A stretch of 28,425 bases of DNA. Source: CAZTZL01 sp964617625. GTDB lineage: Bacteria; Zhuqueibacterota; QNDG01; DSAB01. Made by a program: the position numbers and the translations under genes. Shown one piece after another: positions 15,919-23,581 of this stretch. Within the stretch, counting starts at the first letter, position 1, and the number at the start of each line of letters is the position of its first letter. The stretch is from contig CAZTZL010000038.1 of NCBI GenBank assembly GCA_964617625.1, positions 1-28,425 of the forward strand, written 5' to 3'. Below the pieces are notes generated by a model. It worked only from the letters and a program-made list of their open reading frames with translations. It was not told the origin of the DNA and ran no database searches.

Positions 15919-15947
15919 TTGGAAATTTTCGGTGAATATCATAAATT
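15919..15947 (+). promoter_or_regulatory. Possible promoter of the envelope gene block
   Basis: TTGGAA at 15919-15924 and TAAATT at 15942-15947 with a 17-base spacer, 45 bases before the TPR lipoprotein ATG. The surroundings are AT-rich, so chance is possible. Confidence 0.35.
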
Positions 15948-15992
15948 TAAAACAAAGCAAGAGTTGGGGAAGATGGAGGTAATTGTATTAGT

Positions 15993-17690
15993 ATGAAGAA
16001 AATAATTGTTCTGTATATATTTATTGTTTTGGTGCTTCTGGCAGGATGCGCAAGCCAGCACACGATGATTCAGACTCCGCCCATTCATATTAAGCCGATC
16101 GATCAGAGAAGTGTGGGGCTTTATATTGATGGCGTAGTTGACGATCTGAATCAGAATTATGCCTCCGCTCTTCTTTCGTATCAGGAAGCGCTCCTTTATG
16201 ATTCCACATCAGCCACGATTTATCTGGACATTGCCAAAGATTACATCCGCCTTGGAAAAGACGAAAGCGCGCTTTTGTCGTTGGAAAAATGTCTGCACTT
16301 TGATATCAAGTGCATTGAAGCCCGGGAACTGCTGGCTAATATTTATGCGAGTCAGGGAGAATTGGATGAAGTCGAGAAGGTTTATATCGGCATACTCCGA
16401 TACGATAGCACCCGGGTCGATGTGATGTACAATCTCGCATTGCTCTATCAGCGCATGAATAAAAGGGAACAGGCAATTGATATTTATCAGCGCATTCTAT
16501 CCTCTCAGGAATCTGTCCCACCGAGAGTATATATGAGCCTGGGGGAAATGTACATTGAAAAGAGTCAGTATCAAGAGGCGATGGATGTTTTCCAGAAACT
16601 CATTATAGCGAATCCGGACGAAGCGTTCGGATATTACGGGCTCGGCCTGTCAAAAGAAGCGATGAAAGACACATCCGGGGCGATTGAAAACTATCGGAAA
16701 TCGATTGATCTGATGCCGGAGTTTGCCGAAGCAAGAGAACAGTTAGGCCGGCTGTATTTTTCGAAGGGAATGTGGAATGACGCGCTTGCACTTTTTACAC
16801 AAGCTGTCGCCCTCGATTCGTCGGATATTGCCAACTGGCTCCTGTTAGGTGAAATCTATTGGGAAAAGCGGGATTCGCTTCTCGCCATTGAAACCTATAC
16901 CAATATTAAACACAGATTCCCGGAGGATTGGCGCCCCTATTTCAATATGGGCCAAATCTATCTCGATACCCGCAAGCCCGAACTTGCGTTTCATGAATTT
17001 AAAAATGTCATCCGGTTTTCCGAAAAGACACATCTCGGATGGCTCTATTCGGGAATTTCGATGCTGCTGCAGGATAGTGTGGAGGCCTCTGTCTCCTATT
17101 TGGAAAAAGCGCTATCGATTGTTCCGGAAGATCCTCTTGGGAACTTTTATCTCGGTTCGGCTCTGGATCAATTGAATCAAACCAAAGAGGCAATTCCTTA
17201 TTATAAAAATGCGATCCGTGTCAGATCCAAATGGATGGCCGCTCTCAGTGCGCTGGCCGGAGCGTATGATAAACTCAAGATGTATGTTTATTCGGACAGC
17301 GTGTTTCAGCAAGCAATTCAGGTGGATTCCGGAAACGCGCTGTTGTTGAATAATTACGGTTACAGTTTGTCCGAACGTGGTGTTCGATTGGATGACGCCA
17401 TGAAAATGGCGCAGAAAGCTCTTGCCAAGGATCCCGACAACGGAGCCTATCTGGACACCATCGGGTGGATCTATTATAAAATGGGAGACTATGAGAAAGC
17501 TCTTGAATATGTCAAGAAAGCGTGCGAACAGCGGGAGGACAATGCTGTGGTTGTTGAACATTTGGGCGACGTCTATTATAAACTTCAAATGAAGCATGAA
17601 GCACAGAGTTTATGGGAAGAGGCATTGAAATTGGATCAGGATAATCCTGAACTCAGGAAAAAACTGAATAATCTCGAAGCTGAACAATGA
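15993..17690 (+). CDS. TPR-repeat lipoprotein
   Basis: 565 residues: a lipoprotein signal peptide with lipobox LLAGC (Cys19), then about a dozen tetratricopeptide repeats from about residue 45 to the end (for example ALLSYQEALLYDSTSATIYLDIAKDY, AIENYRKSIDLMPEFAEAREQLGRLYF and AIPYYKNAIRVRSKWMAALSALAGAY). TPR arrays bind partner proteins; the lipid anchor places it on the outer or inner membrane facing the periplasm. GGAGG lies 13 bases before the ATG, longer than usual, but no better start exists. It is followed after only a few bases by a LolB-like lipoprotein, a pairing also known in proteobacteria, so it may work in lipoprotein or envelope assembly (inference). Confidence 0.88.
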   Translation: MKKIIVLYIFIVLVLLAGCASQHTMIQTPPIHIKPIDQRSVGLYIDGVVDDLNQNYASALLSYQEALLYDSTSATIYLDIAKDYIRLGKDESALLSLEKCLHFDIKCIEARELLANIYASQGELDEVEKVYIGILRYDSTRVDVMYNLALLYQRMNKREQAIDIYQRILSSQESVPPRVYMSLGEMYIEKSQYQEAMDVFQKLIIANPDEAFGYYGLGLSKEAMKDTSGAIENYRKSIDLMPEFAEAREQLGRLYFSKGMWNDALALFTQAVALDSSDIANWLLLGEIYWEKRDSLLAIETYTNIKHRFPEDWRPYFNMGQIYLDTRKPELAFHEFKNVIRFSEKTHLGWLYSGISMLLQDSVEASVSYLEKALSIVPEDPLGNFYLGSALDQLNQTKEAIPYYKNAIRVRSKWMAALSALAGAYDKLKMYVYSDSVFQQAIQVDSGNALLLNNYGYSLSERGVRLDDAMKMAQKALAKDPDNGAYLDTIGWIYYKMGDYEKALEYVKKACEQREDNAVVVEHLGDVYYKLQMKHEAQSLWEEALKLDQDNPELRKKLNNLEAEQ

Positions 17691-17693
17691 TCA

Positions 17694-18506
17694 ATGAAAA
17701 GGGAGCCGATGCAGAAAATCGGGTTGTTTCTGATGTCAGTGGTTCTGGTATCGCTTATTCGTTGTGCCGGTTCTTTTCGTACGACGATGCCTCTGCCGGA
17801 AATGAATCCCGAACGGTTACTGAATCAGGTTCATGTTCATGCTTCACAACTGGTTACGTTTCAGGGGATTGCACATTTCAATATCGCATCTCAGGAAGGA
17901 TCTTTTTACGGGACTCTGAAAGTGGTGATGAAAAGTCCAGATTCTTTATGGATGAAAATTCAGGGGCCGTTGGGCGTGAGTCTTGCCGTCATTCGTTTCG
18001 GGGGGGACAATGCTTTGGTTTACAGTCCGTGGGAAAATGTGGTCTATCAGGGGTCTCTTGCGGATATCAGTGAGATGGACCTGCTTCCTTCCGGTTTTTG
18101 GAATTCCTCACAGTTCATGCTGGGGATGACAGGGCTTCTCGTGCCGGATTTTTCCATGCTCGATTCACTGGCTGAATTTACTTCGGAAGACGAACGATAC
18201 CTGCTTGTTGAAAGAAACGGCGAACAGTACTGGATTGAACCAAAAGGTCCGGTCGTAACAAAATGGGAAAGATGCGACAGTACAGGTCATCCTTTTCAGA
18301 AATGGGAGGGCAAATCATTCAAGAAAAGAAAGGGGATTCGGTCCCCGCAGCAAATCCTATTTGCCAATCGGTATCCCGAACAACGGGTGACGCTTCAGTA
18401 TGACGAAATCAAAATGAACAAACCGCTGCGGAAAGGATGGTTCGGCATTCACATACCTGAAGGGGCTCAAAAAATTGAACTCGGATATAAAACATCCTTT
18501 GAATGA
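17694..18506 (+). CDS. LolB/DUF4292-like lipoprotein
   Basis: 270 residues from ATG 17694, or 265 from ATG 17709. The later start has AGGGAG only three bases ahead, and gives the signal MQKIGLFLMSVVLVSLIRC with the lipobox cysteine at 19; Arg before the Cys is unusual. The mature protein has the incomplete-barrel pattern of LolB/DUF4292: VTFQGIAHFNIASQEGSFYGTLKVVMKSPDSLWMKIQGPLG, then YSPWENVVYQG and a C-terminal VTLQYDEIKMNKPLRKGWFGIHIPEG. LolB accepts lipoproteins at the outer membrane; DUF4292 proteins are its FCB-group relatives with unproven function. The ATG lies three bases after the TPR stop, and the glycosyltransferase start lies inside its 3' end, so it is in an operon with both. 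Homology is judged by motif, not search. Confidence 0.75.
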   Translation: MKREPMQKIGLFLMSVVLVSLIRCAGSFRTTMPLPEMNPERLLNQVHVHASQLVTFQGIAHFNIASQEGSFYGTLKVVMKSPDSLWMKIQGPLGVSLAVIRFGGDNALVYSPWENVVYQGSLADISEMDLLPSGFWNSSQFMLGMTGLLVPDFSMLDSLAEFTSEDERYLLVERNGEQYWIEPKGPVVTKWERCDSTGHPFQKWEGKSFKKRKGIRSPQQILFANRYPEQRVTLQYDEIKMNKPLRKGWFGIHIPEGAQKIELGYKTSFE

Positions 18507-19440
18507 AACGACCGCGCTTTCCGTGGTTGTTCCGCTTTACAACGAATCAGAATCCATCTCCGAATTGCACAATGAGATCTGTCTTGTTTGCGAGACAGAA
18601 AAAATGCCGTTTGAAATTATTTACATCGATGACGGCTCTTCGGATCGCTCTTTTGATATTTTGCAGTCCATTCACAAAAAAGATGCACGGGCAAAAGTCA
18701 TCCGGTTTAGAAAGAATTTTGGCAAGGCCGAAGCCCTGTCCGCCGGATTCGGAGCGGCTACCGGAGAGTGGATTGTAACCATGGATGCGGACCTTCAGGA
18801 TGATCCCGCTGAAATCCCGAGACTCATCCAAAAACTGAAAGAGGGATACGATTTGATTTCCGGATGGAAGAAAAAACGAAAAGACAAGCTCCTTAAAAGA
18901 ATATCCTCCAAATTCTACAATATGGTTACCGGGCTGTTGACCGGACTTCGCATTCACGACATGAACTGCGGACTTAAAATATACCGGCGTCCGGTGACCG
19001 AATCCATTCAAATTTACGGAGACATGCACCGGTATATTCCTGCTCTGGCCAAACTGGAAGGGTTTAAAGTAGGCGAGATTCCCGTCAACCATCGGCCGCG
19101 TAAATATGGAAAAACCAAATATGGCCTGTCGCGATTTACCCACGGCATGCTGGACTTGATTACGGTGATGTTTCTCAGCCGGTACACAAGACGTCCGCTC
19201 CATCTTTTCGGCTTGATTGGTCTAATTTCGACATTGCTCGGTAGCGGTATTACGATCTATCTCATTATACTCCGAATCACGAAAACCATCTATCTGAGCA
19301 ACCGCCCGTTACTTTTTATAGGCGTACTTCTGATTATCATCGGGATTCAGTTTATTTCGATCGGGCTTCTGGGGGAGATGATCACGCGCTCTCAGGCAGG
19401 AGATCACAAACACAGTATTCGTCAGACATTGGGAGTCTGA
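18475..19440 (+). CDS. Family 2 glycosyltransferase, membrane-anchored (GtrB/DPM1-like)
   Basis: 321 residues: a GT2 catalytic domain with LSVVVPLYNESESISEL at 15-31, IDDGSSD at 51-57, the MDADLQDD metal site (Asp104, Asp106), GLRIHDMNCGLKIYRR, and the PVNHRPRKYGKTKYG stretch typical of polyprenyl-phosphate sugar transferases. Two membrane helices follow at about 240-267 and 278-305. Predicted reaction: an NDP-sugar plus undecaprenyl phosphate gives lipid-linked sugar for a periplasmic glycosylation step. No ATG exists before the domain; TTG 18475 is chosen, with GAAGGGG about nine bases upstream, giving a 32-base overlap with the LolB-like gene. TTG 18499 is an alternative without a ribosome site. 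Confidence 0.88.
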   Translation: MNSDIKHPLNETTALSVVVPLYNESESISELHNEICLVCETEKMPFEIIYIDDGSSDRSFDILQSIHKKDARAKVIRFRKNFGKAEALSAGFGAATGEWIVTMDADLQDDPAEIPRLIQKLKEGYDLISGWKKKRKDKLLKRISSKFYNMVTGLLTGLRIHDMNCGLKIYRRPVTESIQIYGDMHRYIPALAKLEGFKVGEIPVNHRPRKYGKTKYGLSRFTHGMLDLITVMFLSRYTRRPLHLFGLIGLISTLLGSGITIYLIILRITKTIYLSNRPLLFIGVLLIIIGIQFISIGLLGEMITRSQAGDHKHSIRQTLGV

Positions 19441-19441
19441 T

Positions 19442-20560
19442 TTGCGGATTGTGCTCGTTGGAACCGCCTATCCCATGCGGGGAGGAATCGCCCATTACGT
19501 TGCGCTTCTCTATCAAACTCTAAAAAACAGGAACCATCAGGTTTTTGTCCTCTCTTTTTCACGGCAATATCCGAATTTTCTTTTTCCCGGAAAAACCCAA
19601 ACCGATCAGGGAAGGGAGCTGATACCGGTTCCGTCATTTCCTTTATTGGATTCGATCAATCCATTCAGCTGGCTGCGAGCCTTCCTCTGGTTAAAACAGA
19701 TCAAACCGGATCTCATCGTCTTCAAATACTGGATGCCTTTTTTTGCGCCCTGTTATGCGGCCATTGCATTTCTGGCGACCCGCATCCTTCATATCCGAAC
19801 GATATACATCTGTGACAACATTGTTCCTCATGAGAAAAAACCGTTCGACAGTTTTTTTTCCTGGCTGGGGCTTCGATTTATCGATTATTTTATTGTGCAG
19901 TCCCGTTCGGTACGGGATGATCTTCTTCATCTCAAACCGGAAGCTGTTTATCGGGAAGTGCCTCATCCGGTGTATGAAATTTTTCCGCCGTCTCTGTCCA
20001 AAAACGAATCCAAGAGGCTTTTGGGTATTCTGGACAAAAAGGTGATTCTCTATTTTGGATATATTCGAAGATACAAAGGACTAAACTATCTGATCCATGC
20101 AATGCCTGAAATATTGAAGTCGATGAAAATCAAACTTTTGGTTTGTGGCGAGTTTTATGAAGACAAGGAAGAGACCTATCGATTGGTGGATCGACTCGGA
20201 TTAAAATCAAACGTGATTCTCTATGATCAATTCATTCCCAATGAGGAGGTCAACCGGTATTTTTGCGCTGCGGATCTCGTGGTGCTGCCGTATACTTCCG
20301 CCACGCAAAGCGGTATCGTTCAGGTAGCATATCATTACAACAAACCCGTGGTTGTGACCCGTGTCGGCGGATTGCCCGAAGCAGTGCTCGACAATCAAAC
20401 CGGATATATTGTGCCGCCCCATGACCCGAAAGTGCTGACCGAAGCGATACTCAAGTTTTATCGGGGCAGGAAAGAGAACATATTTGTCCGGAATGTCCAA
20501 AAAGAAAAAAAGAAATATTCCTGGAACCGCATGGCTGAGGCTGTTGAGTCGTTTGTTTGA
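19442..20560 (+). CDS. GT4-family glycosyltransferase
   Basis: 372 residues with a two-Rossmann GT-B layout: an acceptor half with RIVLVGTAYPMRGGIAHYVALLYQTL (GGI loop), and a donor half with VILYFGYIRRYKGLNYLIHAMPEIL, LLVCGEFYEDKE, IPNEEVNRYFCAADLVVLPYTSATQSGIVQVAYHYNKPVVVTRVGGLPEAV, the usual GT4 nucleotide-sugar site. The classic EX7E first glutamate is replaced (TQSGIVQVA). The start is TTG 19442 one base after the GT2 stop, with GGGAG seven bases upstream; the previous gene also uses TTG. Probably cytoplasmic or membrane-associated, working on a lipid-linked glycan with the GT2 enzyme. Donor and acceptor are unknown. Confidence 0.88.
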   Translation: MRIVLVGTAYPMRGGIAHYVALLYQTLKNRNHQVFVLSFSRQYPNFLFPGKTQTDQGRELIPVPSFPLLDSINPFSWLRAFLWLKQIKPDLIVFKYWMPFFAPCYAAIAFLATRILHIRTIYICDNIVPHEKKPFDSFFSWLGLRFIDYFIVQSRSVRDDLLHLKPEAVYREVPHPVYEIFPPSLSKNESKRLLGILDKKVILYFGYIRRYKGLNYLIHAMPEILKSMKIKLLVCGEFYEDKEETYRLVDRLGLKSNVILYDQFIPNEEVNRYFCAADLVVLPYTSATQSGIVQVAYHYNKPVVVTRVGGLPEAVLDNQTGYIVPPHDPKVLTEAILKFYRGRKENIFVRNVQKEKKKYSWNRMAEAVESFV

Positions 20561-20600
20561 ATTCAATACTCCAGGTATTTTTAAAATCCTGGGGTCATAA

Positions 20601-20720
20601 ATGGTTGTCTTTGCGAGGGCCGATTTATCAGTCCGAAGCAATCTCCTTAAATTTAATGGCATTGCTTCTCCCGAATTCTTTTTGTAAAGATATTGGAAAT
20701 TCGGGATCGCAACAGCAATA
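20601..20720. repeat. Degenerate TTGCGAG...GAAGCAATCTCC dispersed repeat
   Basis: Between the two GT4 genes. GTCTTTGCGAGGGCC...CCGAAGCAATCTCC is a variant of the widespread TTGCGAG...GAAGCAATCTC intergenic repeat. It contains two inverted pairs: GAAGCAAT/ATTGCTTC, and TCCCGAATT/AATTCGGGA. Confidence 0.65.
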
Positions 20721-20753
20721 ATCTTTTTTAGATTGTGATTTAAGATCATCAAC

Positions 20754-22058
20754 ATGAAAAAAGTTCTGATTATATCCTACTACTTTCCTCCCTCCGGCGG
20801 GGCCGGTGTTCAGCGGGTGTTGAAGTTTGTCAAGTATTTCCCGCAATTCGGCTGGGAACCGGTGGTGCTGACCGTTCGTGAAGACGCCGGATTCCCGGTG
20901 AGAGATCCTTCCCTTTTCAGTGAAATCCCGAAAGGCATCCAAATTCACCGGACAAAGATCTTCGAGCCCTATAATTTGTACAGAGTATTGACCTCAAAGA
21001 AAAAAGAAGAGTCCCTCGACATTGCCACTCTGAGCCGGAACCGATCTTCACTTTCGGAAAAGTTTTCACAATTTATCCGGTCCACATTATTTATCCCGGA
21101 TGCACGCTGTTTCTGGAAAAAGAATGCAGTACGGGAAGGCCACAAAATTTTGAACAGTCAACCCATCGATCTGATTTTTTCTTCGGCGCCGCCTTACACC
21201 TGTCACCGGATTGCCCGTCAACTGAAAAAAGATTCACATCTTCCCTGGGTGGCCGATTTCCGTGATTCCTGGGTCGGGTGGCTCTCCGCGCCGAAGCGCT
21301 GGTTTCTTCCGCGATGGATCGACCGGTCCATGGAACATTCGGTTCTGGAACATGCGGATCGATGTATCACAGTTACTCAAGGGATAAAAGAAGATTTGCT
21401 TTCCAGAAATCTTAGAATCGATTCAAACAAATGGGATCTCATACCCAACGGTTACGATGGTGAAGATTTTCAAAACCGGAAGGGGAATCCACCCAAAAAT
21501 CATTTTGTACTGACCTATACAGGTTCTCTGTACGGCCACCGAAGTCCGGAGGCTCTGCTGACAGCGCTCGAAAAACTCCTTCGCAAATATCCGCAGGCGC
21601 GTTCATCGATTCGAATCCGTTTTATCGGCCGGGTCGATCCGCAGTTTCTCGAAGCATTCAAACAGTTTGGTGAAGTCATCGAATACATCCCTTATGTATC
21701 CCATTCGGAAAGCATTCAGGCACTTTTGGATACGACGGCTCTGCTGCTGATTGTTGATGATGCGCCGGCAAGCAAGAGTATCATCACCGGGAAATTGTAC
21801 GAATACATCGGCGCGAAAAAGCCGATTCTGGCGCTGGCGCCGGAAGGGGAAGCATCTCAGCTGATCCACAGCCTGTATGCCGGAACCGTTGTACATCCCG
21901 ATGATGTCAATGGCATACAGAACACACTCGAAATATGGCTGGACATCTGGAAGCGGACGAAATCACTCCTAAAAATATCCGATAACCGGATCGACCAGTT
22001 TGACCGGAAGAATTTGACAAAGCAGCTCGTTGAGGTTTTTAACAGGTTGGTTGAATGA
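20754..22058 (+). CDS. Second GT4-family glycosyltransferase
   Basis: 434 residues with a GT-B fold. The N-terminal acceptor domain opens KKVLIISYYFPPSGGAGVQRVLKFVKYFPQFGW, the standard start of WsaE/WbnE-like transferases, followed by IDLIFSSAPPYTCHRIARQL and WVADFRDSWVGW. The donor half has LTYTGSLYGHRSPEALLTAL, IRFIGRVDPQFLEAF, YIPYVSHSESIQALLDTTALLLIV, and SIITGKLYEYIGAKKPILALAPEGEAS, where KLYEYIGAKKP is the usual sugar-nucleotide contact. The ATG has only a weak upstream site. A repeat separates it from the previous transferase, so co-transcription is likely but not coupled. Predicted role: extension of a surface glycan; substrates unknown. Confidence 0.88.
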   Translation: MKKVLIISYYFPPSGGAGVQRVLKFVKYFPQFGWEPVVLTVREDAGFPVRDPSLFSEIPKGIQIHRTKIFEPYNLYRVLTSKKKEESLDIATLSRNRSSLSEKFSQFIRSTLFIPDARCFWKKNAVREGHKILNSQPIDLIFSSAPPYTCHRIARQLKKDSHLPWVADFRDSWVGWLSAPKRWFLPRWIDRSMEHSVLEHADRCITVTQGIKEDLLSRNLRIDSNKWDLIPNGYDGEDFQNRKGNPPKNHFVLTYTGSLYGHRSPEALLTALEKLLRKYPQARSSIRIRFIGRVDPQFLEAFKQFGEVIEYIPYVSHSESIQALLDTTALLLIVDDAPASKSIITGKLYEYIGAKKPILALAPEGEASQLIHSLYAGTVVHPDDVNGIQNTLEIWLDIWKRTKSLLKISDNRIDQFDRKNLTKQLVEVFNRLVE

Positions 22059-22094
22059 TTTTTGGAATTTCAGGTGATTAATTTTATAAATTAA

Positions 22095-22119
22095 CGTTCA
22101 GGAGTTAAACTCCTGAACG
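22095..22119. repeat. Perfect 11-base-stem hairpin
   Basis: CGTTCAGGAGT, loop TAA, ACTCCTGAACG. No T-run follows, so it is more like a dispersed palindromic repeat than a standard terminator, although it could protect the 3' end of the glycosyltransferase mRNA. Confidence 0.6.
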
Positions 22120-22277
22120 ATCAGGCAGTGATAGATCAATTTATGAGATAAGCTATTCAAGCCCAAAACAGGAATTCAGGTTTTGGTTTTTCACCCGATG
22201 ATACCCGGAAGGGCGAATCCCTGTTTATGGACTGCCGAAAATAGTTGATGGCCTTGTTTACTATCTTCAATAATATC

Positions 22278-22306
22278 TTGACTTTTTAAAAATTTCTTTG
22301 TATTTA
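22278..22306 (+). promoter_or_regulatory. Probable promoter of the DUF2752 gene
   Basis: TTGACT at 22278-22283, a 17-base spacer, and TATTTA at 22301-22306, about 50 bases before the ATG. Confidence 0.5.
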
Positions 22307-22356
22307 TTAATTGAAGTTAATTTAAAAACGTATCCTCATTTTTCTAATTTCTTTAA

Positions 22357-22791
22357 ATGACAATATTTCCCTGGCTGGAAAAGCAATGGCGTTATCCGAC
22401 TTTTTCAAGTCTTATTAAACATCGAAAGGTTGTATTATTTTTACTTGTCATTATTGTGATTCATCTTTTTTCAACAGGAATCGGTTTTGGTTTATGGCCC
22501 TGTCCAATAAAAACGACTCTTGGATTTAAATGTCCGGGCTGCGGTTTGAGCCAGGCTATTGTTCATCTATTACACGGCAGGTGGGATTTGGCAATCAAAG
22601 AACATTTGTTTGCTCCTCTATTCGTCCTTGGATTTTTTATGATGGCCGGAATGGCCCTGCTGCCGGTGCAATTATATCAGAAGGTAACTCTCAGAATCGA
22701 ATTACTTGAAAAGAAAACAGGGTTTTTTAATATCATGATGGCTGCACTGGTTGTTTATTGGATTGTTAGAATGTTTGTAAAGGCGTGGTGA
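22357..22791 (+). CDS. DUF2752 membrane protein
   Basis: 144 residues with three predicted membrane segments (about 25-45, 83-104 and 124-142). The DUF2752 hallmark GFKCPGCGLSQAIVHLLHGRWDLAI is present, with Cys59 and Cys62, plus a further Cys49 in WPCP. The family is widespread and uncharacterised; the CPGCG pair could bind a metal or act in redox chemistry, but no role is proven. No ribosome site precedes the ATG, while a plausible promoter lies about 50 bases upstream. The next gene, also a small membrane protein, starts 45 bases later and has a strong ribosome site. Confidence 0.85.
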   Translation: MTIFPWLEKQWRYPTFSSLIKHRKVVLFLLVIIVIHLFSTGIGFGLWPCPIKTTLGFKCPGCGLSQAIVHLLHGRWDLAIKEHLFAPLFVLGFFMMAGMALLPVQLYQKVTLRIELLEKKTGFFNIMMAALVVYWIVRMFVKAW

Positions 22792-22836
22792 TATTTTCAC
22801 TACGAATCAATTATAAACCATAACAAGGAGGCGAAA

Positions 22837-23082
22837 ATGCAGATTATAGCTTATCTGGTAGGAATTGGAGCTCTGGTTTGTTTCATTCTTGTGTTGATCA
22901 AACTTTTTAAAAAGGCAGGGGTCGGCCTGGGGATTCTGGGAATTATCTGCGCGCTTTATACTTTTATCTGGGGATGGATCAATCATAAAAAAGAAAAAAT
23001 TACCAATATCATGCTGATCTGGACGATTCTAACTATTATCGCTTTGATACTCAACTATGCCGTTGGTGTCAAGCCGTATTGA
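22837..23082 (+). CDS. Small membrane protein, 81 aa
   Basis: 81 residues with three hydrophobic segments (about 3-22, 28-46 and 56-76) separated by short basic loops (KLFKKAG, NHKKEKI). The start has a strong AAGGAGG seven bases before the ATG, and the gene is followed by a good terminator, so it is very probably real. I do not recognise the family with certainty; proteins like this often sit next to DUF2752 genes. Function unknown. Confidence 0.75.
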   Translation: MQIIAYLVGIGALVCFILVLIKLFKKAGVGLGILGIICALYTFIWGWINHKKEKITNIMLIWTILTIIALILNYAVGVKPY

Positions 23083-23142
23083 TCGTTTTTCATCGGCAGG
23101 ACAGGTTAATCCATTTCATTTAACAAAAATTCTTTAATGGAT

Positions 23143-23173
23143 AAAAAACCCATCAGTTTCTGATGGGTTTTTT
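23143..23173. terminator. Bidirectional rho-independent terminator
   Basis: AAAAAACCCATCAG, loop TTT, CTGATGGGTTTTTT: a perfect 14-base stem with an A-run on the left and a T-run on the right, able to end transcription in both directions. It lies between the plus-strand membrane genes and the minus-strand tautomerase series. Confidence 0.93.
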
Positions 23174-23337
23174 ATTGACTTGATATTTTAAATTGATTTA
23201 CAATTGAATAGGTATGTTTTATCCATGTGCACCAGATTGTATTTGAGATACAAATAGAAACTGTAATTTTTATATCGCATATGAAAAATCCCTGTTTTTT
23301 GTCCGGGGATAGAATCGCTGGGTAATAAAAATTGAGG

Positions 23338-23538
23338 CTACTCTTCCTTCTTTATTCTGTCGGCTAACAATTTGCCGCCCACGCCGACATTCTCGGGAGG
23401 GTTCTCTTTAATCACAACGACGATTGCTTCCCGCGGCAAGCCGTATGCTTTTACGGCAGCGTCCGTCATTTCCTTGACGAGAAGTTTCTTTTTTTCAATG
23501 TCTTTGATAATTGGACCGTCAATATTGATGTTGGGCAT
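23338..23538 (-). CDS. 4-oxalocrotonate tautomerase family protein
   Basis: 66 residues, the size of a 4-OT monomer. After removal of the initiator Met the N-terminus is PNINIDGP, with the catalytic Pro1 of the family. KKKLLVKEMTDAAVKAYGLPREAIVVVIKENPPENVGVGG contains the conserved helix, the ENP substrate-contact loop and the GVGG turn. Such proteins form hexamers and catalyse keto-enol tautomerisation in aromatic or other catabolism; many have no known substrate. The start has AAAGGAAA about six bases upstream. It lies 43 bases downstream of the secreted protein's stop. Confidence 0.92.
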   Translation of the reverse strand: MPNINIDGPIIKDIEKKKLLVKEMTDAAVKAYGLPREAIVVVIKENPPENVGVGGKLLADRIKKEE

Positions 23539-23581
23539 CTGTTTTCCTTTCTTTGCAAGTTTACTTCTGCGGTTAAATATA

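Larger units (their letters stand above)
22059..22356. other. Intergenic region with a perfect hairpin
   Basis: About 300 bases without a gene. It holds an 11-base stem (CGTTCAGGAGT/ACTCCTGAACG, 22095-22119) and, at 22278-22306, a probable promoter for the next gene. The middle, with ACCCGATGATACCCGGAAGGGC, was not recognised. Confidence 0.6.

Noticed and set aside
17687..18073. 128-codon frame starting ATGATCAATGAA
   Set aside because: Shadow of the LolB-like gene in another frame; serine/glycine-rich with no domain.
22095..22119. Terminator after the last glycosyltransferase
   Set aside because: Perfect hairpin but no T-run; better treated as a palindromic repeat.
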